Assembly (NCBI RefSeq): GCF_001436505.1
Contig: NZ_AYYI01000030.1
Coordinates: 1-41,798 of the forward strand
Length of the DNA: 41,798 bases
DNA from: Loigolactobacillus rennini DSM 20253
GTDB taxonomy: Bacteria; Bacillota; Bacilli; Lactobacillales; Lactobacillaceae
Direction: 5' to 3'
Shown here: positions 29,771 to 37,644 of the stretch, piece by piece
Layout: the number at the start of each line of letters is the position of its first letter
Position numbering within the stretch: the stretch's first letter is position 1
Notes under the pieces: model-generated
Databases searched by the model: none
Told to the model about the DNA's origin: nothing
What the model saw: only the letters and a program-made list of their open reading frames with translations
Program-made: the position numbers and the translations under genes

Positions 29771-31123
29771 ATGTCAGTTAAAAGTTCTTTTGCAGTCGCA
29801 GTTGGCCGCAGTTCCTATTGGTTTTTACACACCTTTATGAAGGGTGGTAGTTCTTTGCCTGGGAAACTGACCAACCAAATCGATCCAGATATTTTAGCAA
29901 CTCTAGGCCGTGATTATGAAGTGGTCATTATCACGGGTACCAATGGTAAAACTTTGACCACTGCCTTAACGGTAAAAGTGCTACAAGCTAAATACCACAA
30001 CATTTTAACTAATCCAACTGGCTCCAATATGAAACAAGGCATTATCACTGCTTTTTTGACCCATAAAACAGGCCGTAGCGGTAAAAAAATTGCCGTTTTG
30101 GAAGTTGACGAAGCTAACGTCATTGAAGTGACAAAATACATCAAACCCACTGCATTTGTTTTCACCAACATTTTTCGTGATCAAATGGACCGCTATGGGG
30201 AACTTTATACTACCTATAAAAAAATTCTCGCTGGGGTTGCCAAAGCACCTGATGCTACTATCATTGCTAATGGTGATGCACCGATTTTTAATTCCCAGTC
30301 TTTACCTAATCCAATCATTTATTATGGCTTTAACCACCAGCAAGATGGTGAACGTAAAGCGCCTTACAACACTGACGGTGTGTTATGCCCTGTTTGTAAC
30401 CATATTTTGCATTATAAATTTTTGATCTACAGTAATTTAGGTAAGTATTATTGCCCCCATTGTGGTTTTTCTCGGCCTAAATTACAACACAGCGTCACCG
30501 CATTAACTCATTTAACGCCAACACAATCACAATTTGTTGTGGATCAACAAGCACTTAAAATTAATATCGGCGGAACTTATAACATTTATAATGCTTTAGC
30601 AGCTTATAGCGTGGGCCGTTATTTTGATATCGCTCCTGATAAAATCGCCCAAGCACTAGACGCAGATGAAAAAGTCTTTGGTCGTCAAGAAGTGATTCAA
30701 GTAGGTACTAAGGCTGTGACGTTAATCTTAGTTAAAAATCCAGTTGGGTTGAATCAAGTCTTTAATTTAATTTCATTAAACCACAAGCCGTTTTCATTAG
30801 TTACATTATTAAATGCTAATTATGCAGACGGTATTGATACAAGTTGGATTTGGGATAGTGATTTTGAAAAAATGGCAGCACAGAAATTACCTTGTTACAT
30901 TGCAGGTGGCGAACGAGTGACTGACATTGCTTTTCGCTGGCAAGTTGCGGGTGTGCCAAAAGACAGTTTGATTCAAATTAAAGATTTAGACCAAGTCGCG
31001 GAAAAAATTAAGAACTTACCTACCCAACAAGTTTATGTGCTCGCCACTTACACTGCTGTTCTACAATTACGAGAAAAATTAGCTGCTCAAGGCTTCATTG
31101 CAGCGGCTAATCGGAAACATTAA
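29771..31123 (+). CDS. murT: Lipid II isoglutaminyl synthase, Mur ligase-type subunit MurT
   Basis: The 450-residue protein is a Mur ligase homologue with the ATP loop GTNGKT (56-61), the ribbon of four zinc cysteines (206, 209, 228, 231) inserted in the middle domain, and the C-terminal MurT-type domain (VKNPVGLNQV, YADGIDTSWIWDSDFE). MurT activates the D-Glu carboxylate of lipid II, and a glutaminase partner GatD supplies ammonia to make D-isoglutamine. The ATG at 29771 has AAGGAG upstream. A longer start at 29735 adds twelve unlikely residues. No gatD follows, which is unusual because murT and gatD are normally adjacent. Confidence 0.92.
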   Translation: MSVKSSFAVAVGRSSYWFLHTFMKGGSSLPGKLTNQIDPDILATLGRDYEVVIITGTNGKTLTTALTVKVLQAKYHNILTNPTGSNMKQGIITAFLTHKTGRSGKKIAVLEVDEANVIEVTKYIKPTAFVFTNIFRDQMDRYGELYTTYKKILAGVAKAPDATIIANGDAPIFNSQSLPNPIIYYGFNHQQDGERKAPYNTDGVLCPVCNHILHYKFLIYSNLGKYYCPHCGFSRPKLQHSVTALTHLTPTQSQFVVDQQALKINIGGTYNIYNALAAYSVGRYFDIAPDKIAQALDADEKVFGRQEVIQVGTKAVTLILVKNPVGLNQVFNLISLNHKPFSLVTLLNANYADGIDTSWIWDSDFEKMAAQKLPCYIAGGERVTDIAFRWQVAGVPKDSLIQIKDLDQVAEKIKNLPTQQVYVLATYTAVLQLREKLAAQGFIAAANRKH

Positions 31124-31166
31124 TCAGGCACATTTAAATAACTGTGCCGTTACCATTCTTCCAATT

Positions 31167-31247
31167 AAAATGGACCAATAAACAGTGATTTTGCAAAGCT
31201 TAATTCAGTCTAATTAAACTTTGAACGCTGTTTATTGGTCCATTTTT
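31167..31247. terminator. Long bidirectional hairpin between murT and the SDR gene
   Basis: AAAATGGACCAATAAACAG (31167-31185) and its exact complement (31228-31246) form a 19-bp stem. Inside, CAAAG and TTAATT pair with AATTAA and CTTTG around CAGTCT, so the whole 80-nt segment is nearly one palindrome. It is followed by T on the + strand and by T-rich sequence on the - strand, as expected for a terminator shared by convergent genes, although it is much longer than needed. A miniature mobile element is an alternative. Confidence 0.75.
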
Positions 31248-31267
31248 AATGAATGGGCAAACTATTT

Positions 31268-32014
31268 TTATTGTGCGGTGTAACCACCATCGACGACAAA
31301 TTCCGAACCAGTTGCAAACTTAGCTTCATCTGAAGCAAGATAAACGCAAATGTTAGCAATATCGCTAGGTTCTCCTAAATGTCCCATCGGCGTTAAACGT
31401 TCCTCATGTTCCACTACATCTGGTGCAACGTCAACTAATGGTGTATGGATGTAGCCCGGATGAACGGTGTTAACGCGTACATTGTAACCTTGTTTAGCCG
31501 CATAAAGTGCAGCAGATTTAGAAAATAATCGCACACCACCCTTACTAGCATTATAAGCAGCAAGCATCGGTTCTCCAATCAGTCCTTCAATCGAACACAT
31601 ATTGATAATTGAGCCGCCATGTTCCTTCATTGCGATCATCGCATACTTAGTGCCAAAGAAAACACCGTCTAAATTAATTCCCAATAACTTGCGCCACTCT
31701 TCAGTTGTGGTATGCTCAACGTCTTTGAAAAAACAAATACCCGCATTGTTAACTAGAATATCTAAATGACCAAATCTGTCTTGCACAGCTTTAATAATTT
31801 GCTGCCATTGCTGGTCGTCTGAAGTATCCTGCTGCATGAAAACTGCAGCTTCTGGTGCATTAATGTCAGCCAACGCCTTTTTCCCTGTATCAGGATTACG
31901 CCCAGTAATCACGACTTTTGCCCCTTCAGCAACAAAGTGTTGGGCACAACCTAAGCCAATTCCCTTAGTACCACCTGTAATCAACGCAACTTTTCCTGCT
32001 AAACGTTCTGCCAT
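31268..32014 (-). CDS. Short-chain dehydrogenase resembling R-specific alcohol dehydrogenase
   Basis: The 248-residue protein has the SDR cofactor motif TGGTKGIG (13-20) and the catalytic set Asn114, Ser141, Tyr154 and Lys158 (YNASK). Arg39 after the second strand (ITGRN) indicates NADP(H) preference. Segments TTTEEWRKLLGINLDGVFFGT, VRVNTVHPGYI.TPLVD and the end ATGSEFVVDGGYTAQ closely follow the Lactobacillus brevis R-specific alcohol dehydrogenase, a magnesium-dependent tetramer that reduces ketones. The natural substrate is unknown. A cre-like site overlaps its promoter, so it is probably repressed on glucose. GGGAGG precedes the ATG. Confidence 0.9.
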   Translation of the reverse strand: MAERLAGKVALITGGTKGIGLGCAQHFVAEGAKVVITGRNPDTGKKALADINAPEAAVFMQQDTSDDQQWQQIIKAVQDRFGHLDILVNNAGICFFKDVEHTTTEEWRKLLGINLDGVFFGTKYAMIAMKEHGGSIINMCSIEGLIGEPMLAAYNASKGGVRLFSKSAALYAAKQGYNVRVNTVHPGYIHTPLVDVAPDVVEHEERLTPMGHLGEPSDIANICVYLASDEAKFATGSEFVVDGGYTAQ

Positions 32015-32056
32015 TATCGTTGCCTCCCCATAATTTTTTTGTTGTTACACAAATCT

Positions 32057-32093
32057 ATTTTAGCTCATTTCACCATAAATGAAAACGCTTTAT
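32057..32093 (-). promoter_or_regulatory. Promoter of the SDR gene with an overlapping CcpA cre-like site
   Basis: The minus strand has TTTTCA (32080-32085), 17 bp, TAAAAT (32057-32062). TGAAAACGCTTTAT at 32080-32093 matches the cre consensus at 12 of 14 positions and covers the -35, a position where CcpA would block RNA polymerase. Confidence 0.6.
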
Positions 32094-32113
32094 TTAACAT
32101 TTATAGTTTAAAT

Positions 32114-32159
32114 AAAAAAGACCGACTTTAACAAATTAGCTAGTGTTAAGGTCAGCCTT
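32114..32159 (-). terminator. Terminator of the zinc alcohol dehydrogenase gene
   Basis: The arms 32118-32133 and 32144-32159 pair over 16 positions with one clear mismatch and two G-U pairs. On the minus strand they are followed by T6ATTT. The hairpin lies 24 bp after the adhP stop. Confidence 0.85.
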
Positions 32160-32182
32160 CTTTGCCAATGTAAAATTAATGC

Positions 32183-33202
32183 TTATTCTTGCGTAAAATC
32201 AAAAACCATCCGTCCGACAATTGAATTGTTTTTCATCTCATCAATAACATCATTAATGTCAGCTAAGCGTACTTTTTGAACAATCGGATGGACTTTCCCC
32301 TCAGCACCAAATTGGAAAGTTTCTGCTAAATCTTGTCTAGTACCTACTAACGATCCAGCAACCTGAATGCCATCCAAAACAGTTTTGCCGATATTTAAGT
32401 TCATATCTCCTTGTGGTAAAGCAACTGCAACTAAACGCCCATCCGGACGTAACGCATTAACAGATTGATCAAAAGCGGCAGTGGTGACAGCTGTTACAAT
32501 AGAACTGTGAACGCCGCCAACTTTTTCTTGAATTTGCTTAGCCACGTCTGGGTCATGTCGGTTAATCAATAAATCTGCTCCAAGATCCTTGGCGGCTTTC
32601 AATTTATCATGATTACCATCAACAGCAACAACATGGGCACCGAAAACATTCTTAGCATATTGAATTGCTACATTACCTAAACCGCCCGCACCAACAATTT
32701 CAGTCCATTGTCCAGGCTTTAAGTGGCCAACCTTTAATGCTTTATAAGTAGTCACTCCGGCACAAGTTAAAGAAGTCGCTTCAACAGGATCCAATTCGGC
32801 TGGTACTTTTACAGCATAATCAGCATCGACAATCACTTGTTGTGCCATTGCCCCATCAACTGTAAAACCTGCATTTTTCACATTACGGCATAAAGTTTCT
32901 CGTCCCGTCAAGCAGTATTCACAATGACCACAAGAACTAAAGAACCATGCAATGGAAACCCGATCCCCTACTTTCAAACTGGTCACATCCGGTGCAATTT
33001 TGGAAACAATCCCCACACCTTCATGACCAATAATTCGACCTGGTACAGCGCCAAAATCACCTGCGGCAACATGTAAATCTGTGTGACAGAGTCCACAATA
33101 TTCAACATCAACTAATGCTTCTCCATGTTCTAATGATCTTAGCTTAACGTCTTTGACATCAACATACCCATCACCATTTTCCCGAACAACGGCAGCTTTC
33201 AT
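32183..33202 (-). CDS. adhP: Zinc-dependent alcohol dehydrogenase, AdhP type
   Basis: The 339-residue MDR-family enzyme has the catalytic zinc ligands Cys36, His60 and Cys147, the structural zinc cysteines 91, 94, 97 and 105, and the nucleotide motif GAGGLG (171-176). Asp195 at the end of the second strand of the Rossmann fold points to NAD(H). It should interconvert acetaldehyde and ethanol or similar short-chain alcohols. AGGAGGAG precedes the ATG. A cre-like site lies between its promoter and start. The adjacent SDR gene carries a similar site. Confidence 0.93.
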   Translation of the reverse strand: MKAAVVRENGDGYVDVKDVKLRSLEHGEALVDVEYCGLCHTDLHVAAGDFGAVPGRIIGHEGVGIVSKIAPDVTSLKVGDRVSIAWFFSSCGHCEYCLTGRETLCRNVKNAGFTVDGAMAQQVIVDADYAVKVPAELDPVEATSLTCAGVTTYKALKVGHLKPGQWTEIVGAGGLGNVAIQYAKNVFGAHVVAVDGNHDKLKAAKDLGADLLINRHDPDVAKQIQEKVGGVHSSIVTAVTTAAFDQSVNALRPDGRLVAVALPQGDMNLNIGKTVLDGIQVAGSLVGTRQDLAETFQFGAEGKVHPIVQKVRLADINDVIDEMKNNSIVGRMVFDFTQE

Positions 33203-33221
33203 TTCAGATCTCCTCCTTTAG

Positions 33222-33270
33222 CACAAACGCTTTCACCACTCATTATAAAATGTCTACCAATAAATCACAA
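33222..33270 (-). promoter_or_regulatory. Promoter of adhP with a downstream cre-like site
   Basis: The minus strand has TTGTGA (33265-33270), 17 bp, TATAAT (33242-33247). TGAAAGCGTTTGTG (33222-33235) matches the CcpA cre consensus at 12 of 14 positions and begins just after the predicted transcription start, so it would act as a roadblock. Confidence 0.65.
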
Positions 33271-33366
33271 TAGAAATTTGATAAAACATTCACAAATAAA
33301 ACTAAAATTAAATAAAATTATTGATTAGACAGTGATTTAAATTGAATTTTTTTCACTAATTTAATT

Positions 33367-33408
33367 TATAAAAAAGCATTACTAATTGTCAAAATTAGTA
33401 ATGCTTTT
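33367..33408 (-). terminator. Terminator of manA
   Basis: AAAAGCATTACTAATT (33372-33387) and AATTAGTAATGCTTTT (33393-33408) form a perfect 16-bp stem with a 5-nt loop, 17 bp after the manA stop. T-rich sequence follows on the minus strand. Confidence 0.93.
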
Positions 33409-33424
33409 GTTCAAAACTATTAGA

Positions 33425-34387
33425 TCAGGCCCTTTGTCCTGGTTCAGAAGCAATAATTTGTAGGTCACCGGTTAAGCGCCATTCTTTGATTGCAAATGGC
33501 AACATGAAATGTTGTCCTTTTTCAAGTGAATAGGTTTTACCTGCTACCTCTAATTGGCCTGTTCCTGCTAAGACAGAAACTAATGTGTAAGGTGCCGCTT
33601 GCCTAGTTAATGCAAGTTCTCCCTTAACTTGCCATTCGTAAACACTAAAATAAGGTGCCTTCACAAAGCAAGTAACTTTAGAATCACCATATTGTTGACT
33701 GGTAACTGATAGTTGCGGCGTAGTAAACGGTACATTAGTGACATCAATTGACTGCTGAATGTGCAGCTGCCGTTTTTTCCCAGTCTTGGCATCTACTCGA
33801 TCGTAATCATACAACCGGTAAGTTGTGTCACTACTTTGCTGCGTTTCCAACGCCATAATGCCCTTTCCCAAAGCATGAATCGTTCCGCTTGGCACATAAA
33901 AGAAGTCACCTGCTTTTACAGGAACGTACCGGAATAATTGTTGCCATTGTTCAGAATGAATCATGTCCGCTAGTTCAGCACGAGATTGCGCATGATGTCC
34001 ATAAATTAGCTTTGCACCTGGTTCAGCGGCGATGATGTACCAGCATTCTGTTTTGCCTAATTCATGTTCATGAGTCGCTGCATATGCATCATCTGGATGA
34101 ACTTGAACAGACAAATCAGCCTCAGCATCTAAGATTTTAGTCAGTAACGGGAAGACATCTCCCTTAGCATTGCCAAAAAGTTCACGGTGATTTTGCCACA
34201 AGTCAATAACAGATTCTCCTGTGTAAGGGCCATTAGCAACCGTACTAGGCCCATGGGGATGTCCAGAAATAGCCCAGCATTCACCAGTACGATCGCTAGG
34301 CAACTGGTAACCAAATTCGTCGTGTAACTTAGTTCCTCCCCAAATTTTTTCTCGAAAATATGGTTTTAAAAATAATGGTTCTACCAA
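33425..34387 (-). CDS. manA: Mannose-6-phosphate isomerase, class I
   Basis: The 320-residue cupin enzyme interconverts mannose 6-phosphate and fructose 6-phosphate. It has the zinc ligands His97 (VQVHPDD), Glu114 (GKTECWYI) and His171 (GTIHALGKG), and the start MVEPLFLKPYFREKIWGG typical of the short Firmicute form. It lets mannose imported by a PTS enter glycolysis and supplies mannose 6-phosphate for glycans. The start is a TTG with AAGGAG seven bases upstream. It is monocistronic, with its own terminator. An AATGATG/CATCATT inverted repeat lies in the leader (34418-34440). Confidence 0.94.
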   Translation of the reverse strand: MVEPLFLKPYFREKIWGGTKLHDEFGYQLPSDRTGECWAISGHPHGPSTVANGPYTGESVIDLWQNHRELFGNAKGDVFPLLTKILDAEADLSVQVHPDDAYAATHEHELGKTECWYIIAAEPGAKLIYGHHAQSRAELADMIHSEQWQQLFRYVPVKAGDFFYVPSGTIHALGKGIMALETQQSSDTTYRLYDYDRVDAKTGKKRQLHIQQSIDVTNVPFTTPQLSVTSQQYGDSKVTCFVKAPYFSVYEWQVKGELALTRQAAPYTLVSVLAGTGQLEVAGKTYSLEKGQHFMLPFAIKEWRLTGDLQIIASEPGQRA

Positions 34388-34493
34388 AATACCACTCCTT
34401 GTTAAAATTCAATCTTTAATGATGCCGATTTGCCATCATTTATTTACACTAATAATTATTATCGTACACTCATTATCTTACCGCTTTCAGGAT

Positions 34494-35507
34494 TTAGAGT
34501 ACAGCTGCTTCTTTTAAATAGGTTGCTGCAATTTGATCACGTAAACCTAAAAAAATAGTATTTGGTTCAGTAGGATGAATCCGATTTGACAATAAAACAA
34601 ACGCTTGGTGTGCTTGCTGATTAATTAAAATTAAATGTCCAACGTAGCCAGTATGATACAACCAATACTGGCCGTTAGATCCTATTTTTAAATCCCAACC
34701 TAAGCTACGCTGACCATTGCAGCCCGTATAATCGTGATATAATTGTTGAATCGTTGTCCGATCAAGCAGTGGCTCAGTCAATTGCCAATCACCTAACATA
34801 AAACGACAAAAGCTTAAAACATCAGTTAAATTAGCAAATAATCCGGCTGAAGCAGCATGTTCGCCTAAAACATAAGCTTTGGGATCATGAACAACGCCTT
34901 TAATCAAGCCTCTGCCATGAGGTTGGTAACTGGCCGGAACGCAACGCTTAGCGTCTGGATGAAAAGTCATAGTCGTTAAATGCAACGGTCGGATCACTTC
35001 GTTAAATAGGGCCTGTTGGGCTGGCCGTTGTAATAATCGCTCAATAATCCAGCCTAGATAGAGAAATTCAGTATCACTATAATGTACTTGTTTACCAAAG
35101 TTAGGCCCCACCGATAAATTTAACAATGCTTGTTTAAGCTCTGGTGCTGTTAATTGATTTCGGTGTGGGATGTAACCAACTAGATTAACGGTATGCGTCA
35201 GTAAATGACGAATCTGCACGCGTTGATCTTTAAATGTCGGCAAAAATTTTTGGATGGGGTCATCAAGTGCCAGCTGATGCTGCGTTATTAATTTTAAAAT
35301 TAATGTTGTAGTCGCAATAACTTTAGTTAAAGAAGCCAAATCATACAATTGTCCGGCATAAAGTGGCTGGCATGTTGGTATTAATTGACTAGCGCCAACG
35401 TAATTTGTCAAAGTTTGCTGGTGATCAATAAAACCGTAACTAACACCGGGAACTATTTTATTCGTAACTAATGCTTTAATTTGTTGCTGCGTTTTAGCAT
35501 ACATCAT
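34494..35507 (-). CDS. Serine hydrolase of the beta-lactamase / class C PBP family
   Basis: The protein of about 337 residues has the three active-site motifs of the family: SLTK (Ser59), Tyr143 in VHYSDTEF, and a HTG box near residue 286. It has no signal peptide or membrane segment, so it is probably cytosolic. Such proteins act as esterases or peptidases more often than as true beta-lactamases, and I cannot name the substrate. Start choice: ATG at 35507 with GGAG five bases upstream. The next ATG (35504) is equally possible. It is a single gene with its own promoter. Confidence 0.85.
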   Translation of the reverse strand: MMYAKTQQQIKALVTNKIVPGVSYGFIDHQQTLTNYVGASQLIPTCQPLYAGQLYDLASLTKVIATTTLILKLITQHQLALDDPIQKFLPTFKDQRVQIRHLLTHTVNLVGYIPHRNQLTAPELKQALLNLSVGPNFGKQVHYSDTEFLYLGWIIERLLQRPAQQALFNEVIRPLHLTTMTFHPDAKRCVPASYQPHGRGLIKGVVHDPKAYVLGEHAASAGLFANLTDVLSFCRFMLGDWQLTEPLLDRTTIQQLYHDYTGCNGQRSLGWDLKIGSNGQYWLYHTGYVGHLILINQQAHQAFVLLSNRIHPTEPNTIFLGLRDQIAATYLKEAAVL

Positions 35508-35536
35508 GTCCACTCCAATTTGACTCGCTAAGCTTT

Positions 35537-35565
35537 ATTCTAAAAGGATCGCAACAATTTAACAA
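35537..35565 (-). promoter_or_regulatory. Promoter of the serine hydrolase gene
   Basis: The minus strand has TTGTTA (35560-35565), 17 bp, TAGAAT (35537-35542), about 25 bp before the ribosome site. Confidence 0.55.
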
Positions 35566-35645
35566 GACAATCAATATTTAGTCTGTCAAGATTAAATAAC
35601 AGCCACGAGAACAGCTAACAGTATGTTTAATATCTGACATACAAC

Positions 35646-35691
35646 AAAAATTAAGGGACAACTCACTCACGTGAATTGTCCCTTAATTTTT
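35646..35691. terminator. Terminator of the TetR-ABC exporter operon
   Basis: AAAAATTAAGGGACAA (35646-35661) and TTGTCCCTTAATTTTT (35676-35691) form a perfect 16-bp stem that ends in T-runs on both strands. The inner loop contains the palindrome TCACGTGA. Confidence 0.92.
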
Positions 35692-35766
35692 CGGCTATTA
35701 TTCAAAAACTAATCATTTTATAGCACTTTTAATCAATTATCGTTTTAAAACTAATACAACTGATCA

Positions 35767-37644
35767 TCAAATTGCCACGTTGCCAGTAAATTGACTGTTA
35801 TATAAATCAGCATAAAAACCATGGTTGGCCATCAATTGAGCGTGTGTCCCAGTCTCCACAATTGATCCGTGATTCATCACAATAATATTGTCCGCATCCT
35901 GAATTGTTGACAGGCGATGAGCGACAACAAAACTTGTCCGATTAGCCAACAATCGTTCCATGGCATGCTGAATGTGAACTTCAGTTCGCGTATCAACTGA
36001 ACTAGTTGCTTCATCCAAAATTAAAATCTCAGGATCAGCAACAAATGCACGCGCAATAGTGATCAATTGCCGCTGTCCTTGTGAAATGTTAGATGCTGCT
36101 TCATTTAAAACAGTATCGTAACCATTGGGCAACCGGCGAACAAAAGAATCCACATGAGCGGCTTTAGCTGCTGCAATAATTTGGTCATGGGTCGCGTCTT
36201 CTCGACCATATTTCAAATTATCATAGATGGTACCGCTAAATAGCCAAGTATCCTGTAGCACCATCGCAAAATGTCTCCGTAACGATTCCCGTTTCAATTG
36301 TTTTGTATCAACACCAGCCAAGCGAATAGTACCACCAGTGACATCATAAAATCGTTCCAACAAATTAATGATAGTGGTCTTGCCGGCACCAGTAGGTCCT
36401 ACAATCGCCACGCGTTGGCCTTTTTTAACCTTCAAATTATAATCCTTCATCAACGGTTGATCAGGCTCATAACCGAATTGAACGTGGTCAAAGGTAACCA
36501 AATTAGTAGGGTTTGATTGCAGTACTGGTTGTTTTGCTGGTTCAGGATTCATCTCTGGTTCATCCAACACTTCAAAAATCCTTTCTGCTGAAGCAATCGT
36601 TGATTGGATTGTATTTAGCAAGTTAGCCAATTGTGAAATAGGTTGTGAAAATTGATTCATGTATTGTAAAAAGGCTTGGACATTACCTAATGTTACTGTT
36701 CCGTGAGTAACTTGAATACCACCAATGATTGCCACAAAAACATAACCAATATTATTCAAGAAGATCATCAATGGCATAATAATTCCAGAAATAAATTGTG
36801 CTTTCCAAGCTGATTGATAATAATTGCCATTTTGTTTTTCAAAAGTTGCAATTGCTTCTTGTTCCTTATTGAAACTTTTTAAAACAACATGACCACTATA
36901 ATTTTCTTCTACTTGATCATTGAGCAAGCCTAAACTACGTTGTTGTCCGGCAAAGAAACGCTGTGATTTAGGTGCCACAAAGCCGACTACCACTAAACTT
37001 AACGGTATTGTCACTAGTGCAATTAATGTCAGCTTCCAACTAATTGTCAGCATCATCCACAATGTTCCAACAAACGTGACAATACTTGTAACTGCCTGCG
37101 TTAAGCTTTGTTGCAACGTGCTGGCAATATTGTCCATGTCATTTACTGCCCGTGACATAATATCACCATTGGTATGCGTATCATAGTAGCTGATAGGAAC
37201 GCGTTGCATTTTTTGTTTTAATTCACGACGAAGTTGATAAACTGTTTGCTGGGAAACTCTTGTCATAATAAACTGCTGGAAAAAGCTGAAGACTGCAGCA
37301 GCCAAATACATCAAAAAGACAATCAAAATAATTTGTTTAATTTTATCGAAATCAATGGGAAGTTTATTTAAGGTAACGCCAGCTTTTTTGGCTGCAGCAC
37401 CTTGCATCACGCCTTTAAAAATCTCTGTCGTTGCTTCCCCTAAAATTTTAGGCGTGCGAATTTGAAAAATAACGGAAGCAATCGCAAGAATCAAAACAAA
37501 AGCTACCGCCCATAAGCGATTAGACATATAGCGCAGCAAACGATTAGTGGTTCGCCAAAAGTTATGCGGCTTTTCAACTAAACCACCGTGCCCACCACCT
37601 GGGCCGTGATTAACCGCGGGCTGATTGGTTGGTTTTTTACTCAT
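35767..37644 (-). CDS. Heterodimeric ABC exporter subunit with the canonical ATPase site (EfrB/LmrD-like)
   Basis: The 625-residue half-transporter has a Gly/His-rich N-terminal tail, six membrane helices (about 40-340) and an ATPase domain with Walker A GPTGAGKTT (416-424), signature ISQGQ (520-524), Walker B ILILDE with catalytic Glu545, and switch His576. It pairs with the subunit encoded directly upstream, whose site is degenerate. Such pairs (LmrCD, EfrAB, BmrCD) export drugs and other hydrophobic compounds. Its ATG overlaps the upstream stop by 8 bp (ATGAGTAA), so the two chains are made together. The substrate is unknown. Confidence 0.93.
   Translation of the reverse strand: MSKKPTNQPAVNHGPGGGHGGLVEKPHNFWRTTNRLLRYMSNRLWAVAFVLILAIASVIFQIRTPKILGEATTEIFKGVMQGAAAKKAGVTLNKLPIDFDKIKQIILIVFLMYLAAAVFSFFQQFIMTRVSQQTVYQLRRELKQKMQRVPISYYDTHTNGDIMSRAVNDMDNIASTLQQSLTQAVTSIVTFVGTLWMMLTISWKLTLIALVTIPLSLVVVGFVAPKSQRFFAGQQRSLGLLNDQVEENYSGHVVLKSFNKEQEAIATFEKQNGNYYQSAWKAQFISGIIMPLMIFLNNIGYVFVAIIGGIQVTHGTVTLGNVQAFLQYMNQFSQPISQLANLLNTIQSTIASAERIFEVLDEPEMNPEPAKQPVLQSNPTNLVTFDHVQFGYEPDQPLMKDYNLKVKKGQRVAIVGPTGAGKTTIINLLERFYDVTGGTIRLAGVDTKQLKRESLRRHFAMVLQDTWLFSGTIYDNLKYGREDATHDQIIAAAKAAHVDSFVRRLPNGYDTVLNEAASNISQGQRQLITIARAFVADPEILILDEATSSVDTRTEVHIQHAMERLLANRTSFVVAHRLSTIQDADNIIVMNHGSIVETGTHAQLMANHGFYADLYNSQFTGNVAI

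Noticed and set aside
34494-35507. True beta-lactamase conferring antibiotic resistance
   Set aside because: It has the SxxK, Tyr and HTG motifs but no export signal. The family is mostly esterases and peptidases.
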